Of a stretch of DNA of 13,646 bases, positions 13,533 through 13,646 are shown piece after piece. The stretch lies in NCBI GenBank assembly GCA_041608535.1, contig JBFISM010000101.1, positions 1 through 13,646 of the forward strand, written 5' to 3'. This DNA is from JBFISM01 sp041608535. Its GTDB lineage: Bacteria > Actinomycetota > Acidimicrobiia > Spongiisociales > UBA5794. Position numbers and translations under genes: made by a program. The stretch's first letter is position 1. Each line of letters begins with the position of its first letter. The notes beneath the pieces were generated by a model. The model did no database searches. It saw nothing but the letters and a program-made list of their open reading frames with translations, and had not been told where the DNA came from.

Positions 13533-13646
13533 ATGAACGACACCGCCCAACTCGCCGCCAACGCGATTCGCGTGCTCTCCATGGATGCCGTGCAGAAAGC
13601 CAACTCCGGCCATCCCGGCATGCCGATGGGAATGGCCGACATCGCG
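13533..13646 (+). CDS. tkt: Transketolase, N-terminal 38 codons (cut by window edge)
   Basis: The visible part begins MNDTAQLAANAIRVLSMD and continues AVQKANSGHPGMPMGMADIA, which is the highly conserved thiamine-diphosphate-domain start of transketolase (the SGHPGxPMGxA segment). The enzyme moves two-carbon units between sugar phosphates in the pentose phosphate pathway. The ATG is set by the AGAGGAG ribosome-binding site and matches the usual N-terminus of the family. The rest, including the GDG diphosphate motif, lies beyond the window. It probably starts a new transcription unit, since a TAACCT -10 box lies in the gap before it. Confidence 0.93.
   Translation, partial: MNDTAQLAANAIRVLSMDAVQKANSGHPGMPMGMADIA

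Noticed and set aside
1..13646. CRISPR arrays, tRNA or rRNA genes, insertion sequences, phage or attachment sites
   Set aside because: No spaced repeats, cloverleaf-like segments, transposase motifs or terminal inverted repeats were seen on reading both strands.

Overview
The window is high-GC bacterial chromosomal DNA with densely packed genes, 4-bp ATGA/GTGA overlaps, and several starts that look leaderless (a TAnnnT-type -10 box 7-8 bases before the ATG). With the gene content (a free-standing methylmalonyl-CoA mutase catalytic subunit, and an actinobacterial-style E2 with lipoylation genes directly downstream, recalling the dlaT-lipB-lipA locus of Mycobacterium tuberculosis), this suggests an actinobacterium, possibly of the Acidimicrobiia. 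The lineage is inference; no rRNA or tRNA gene is visible.

Layout. (1) 1-1503, plus strand: the 3' part of a methylmalonyl-CoA mutase large subunit, a gap holding only a doubtful 53-codon frame, then a 67-aa protein of unknown function. (2) 3753-1510, minus strand: a probable four-gene operon made of a 29-aa single-span membrane peptide, a D-arginine-dehydrogenase-like flavoenzyme, a probable ASCH/PUA-fold protein and an alpha/beta hydrolase. It converges on the 67-aa gene with a 6-base gap. (3) 3805-4937: a strong hairpin, a CsbD-family stress gene on the minus strand with a sigma-B-type promoter, and a divergent polytopic membrane protein closed by another hairpin. (4) 5057-5806, minus: a sugar-phosphate-type nucleotidyltransferase. 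(5) 5903-7174, minus: a flavin-dependent halogenase-like enzyme with its own promoter and somewhat lower GC than its neighbours. (6) 7175-7582: a divergent regulatory region without a gene. (7) 7583-13482, plus: an operon of dihydrolipoyl dehydrogenase (E3), dihydrolipoamide acyltransferase (E2), one polypeptide fusing octanoyltransferase LipB to lipoyl synthase LipA, and an M24 Xaa-Pro-type peptidase. (8) 13533-end: the first 38 codons of transketolase.

How the genes work together. The E3-E2-LipBA block makes the shared E2/E3 part of a 2-oxoacid dehydrogenase complex and the enzyme pair that builds lipoate on it; the E1 component is not in the window. The DauA-like operon suggests D-amino-acid catabolism feeding electrons to a membrane acceptor, with the micropeptide as a possible anchor. 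The items most worth following up are the LipB-LipA fusion, the stand-alone halogenase-like gene, the micropeptide coupled to the flavoenzyme, and the sigma-B-like promoter before the CsbD gene.
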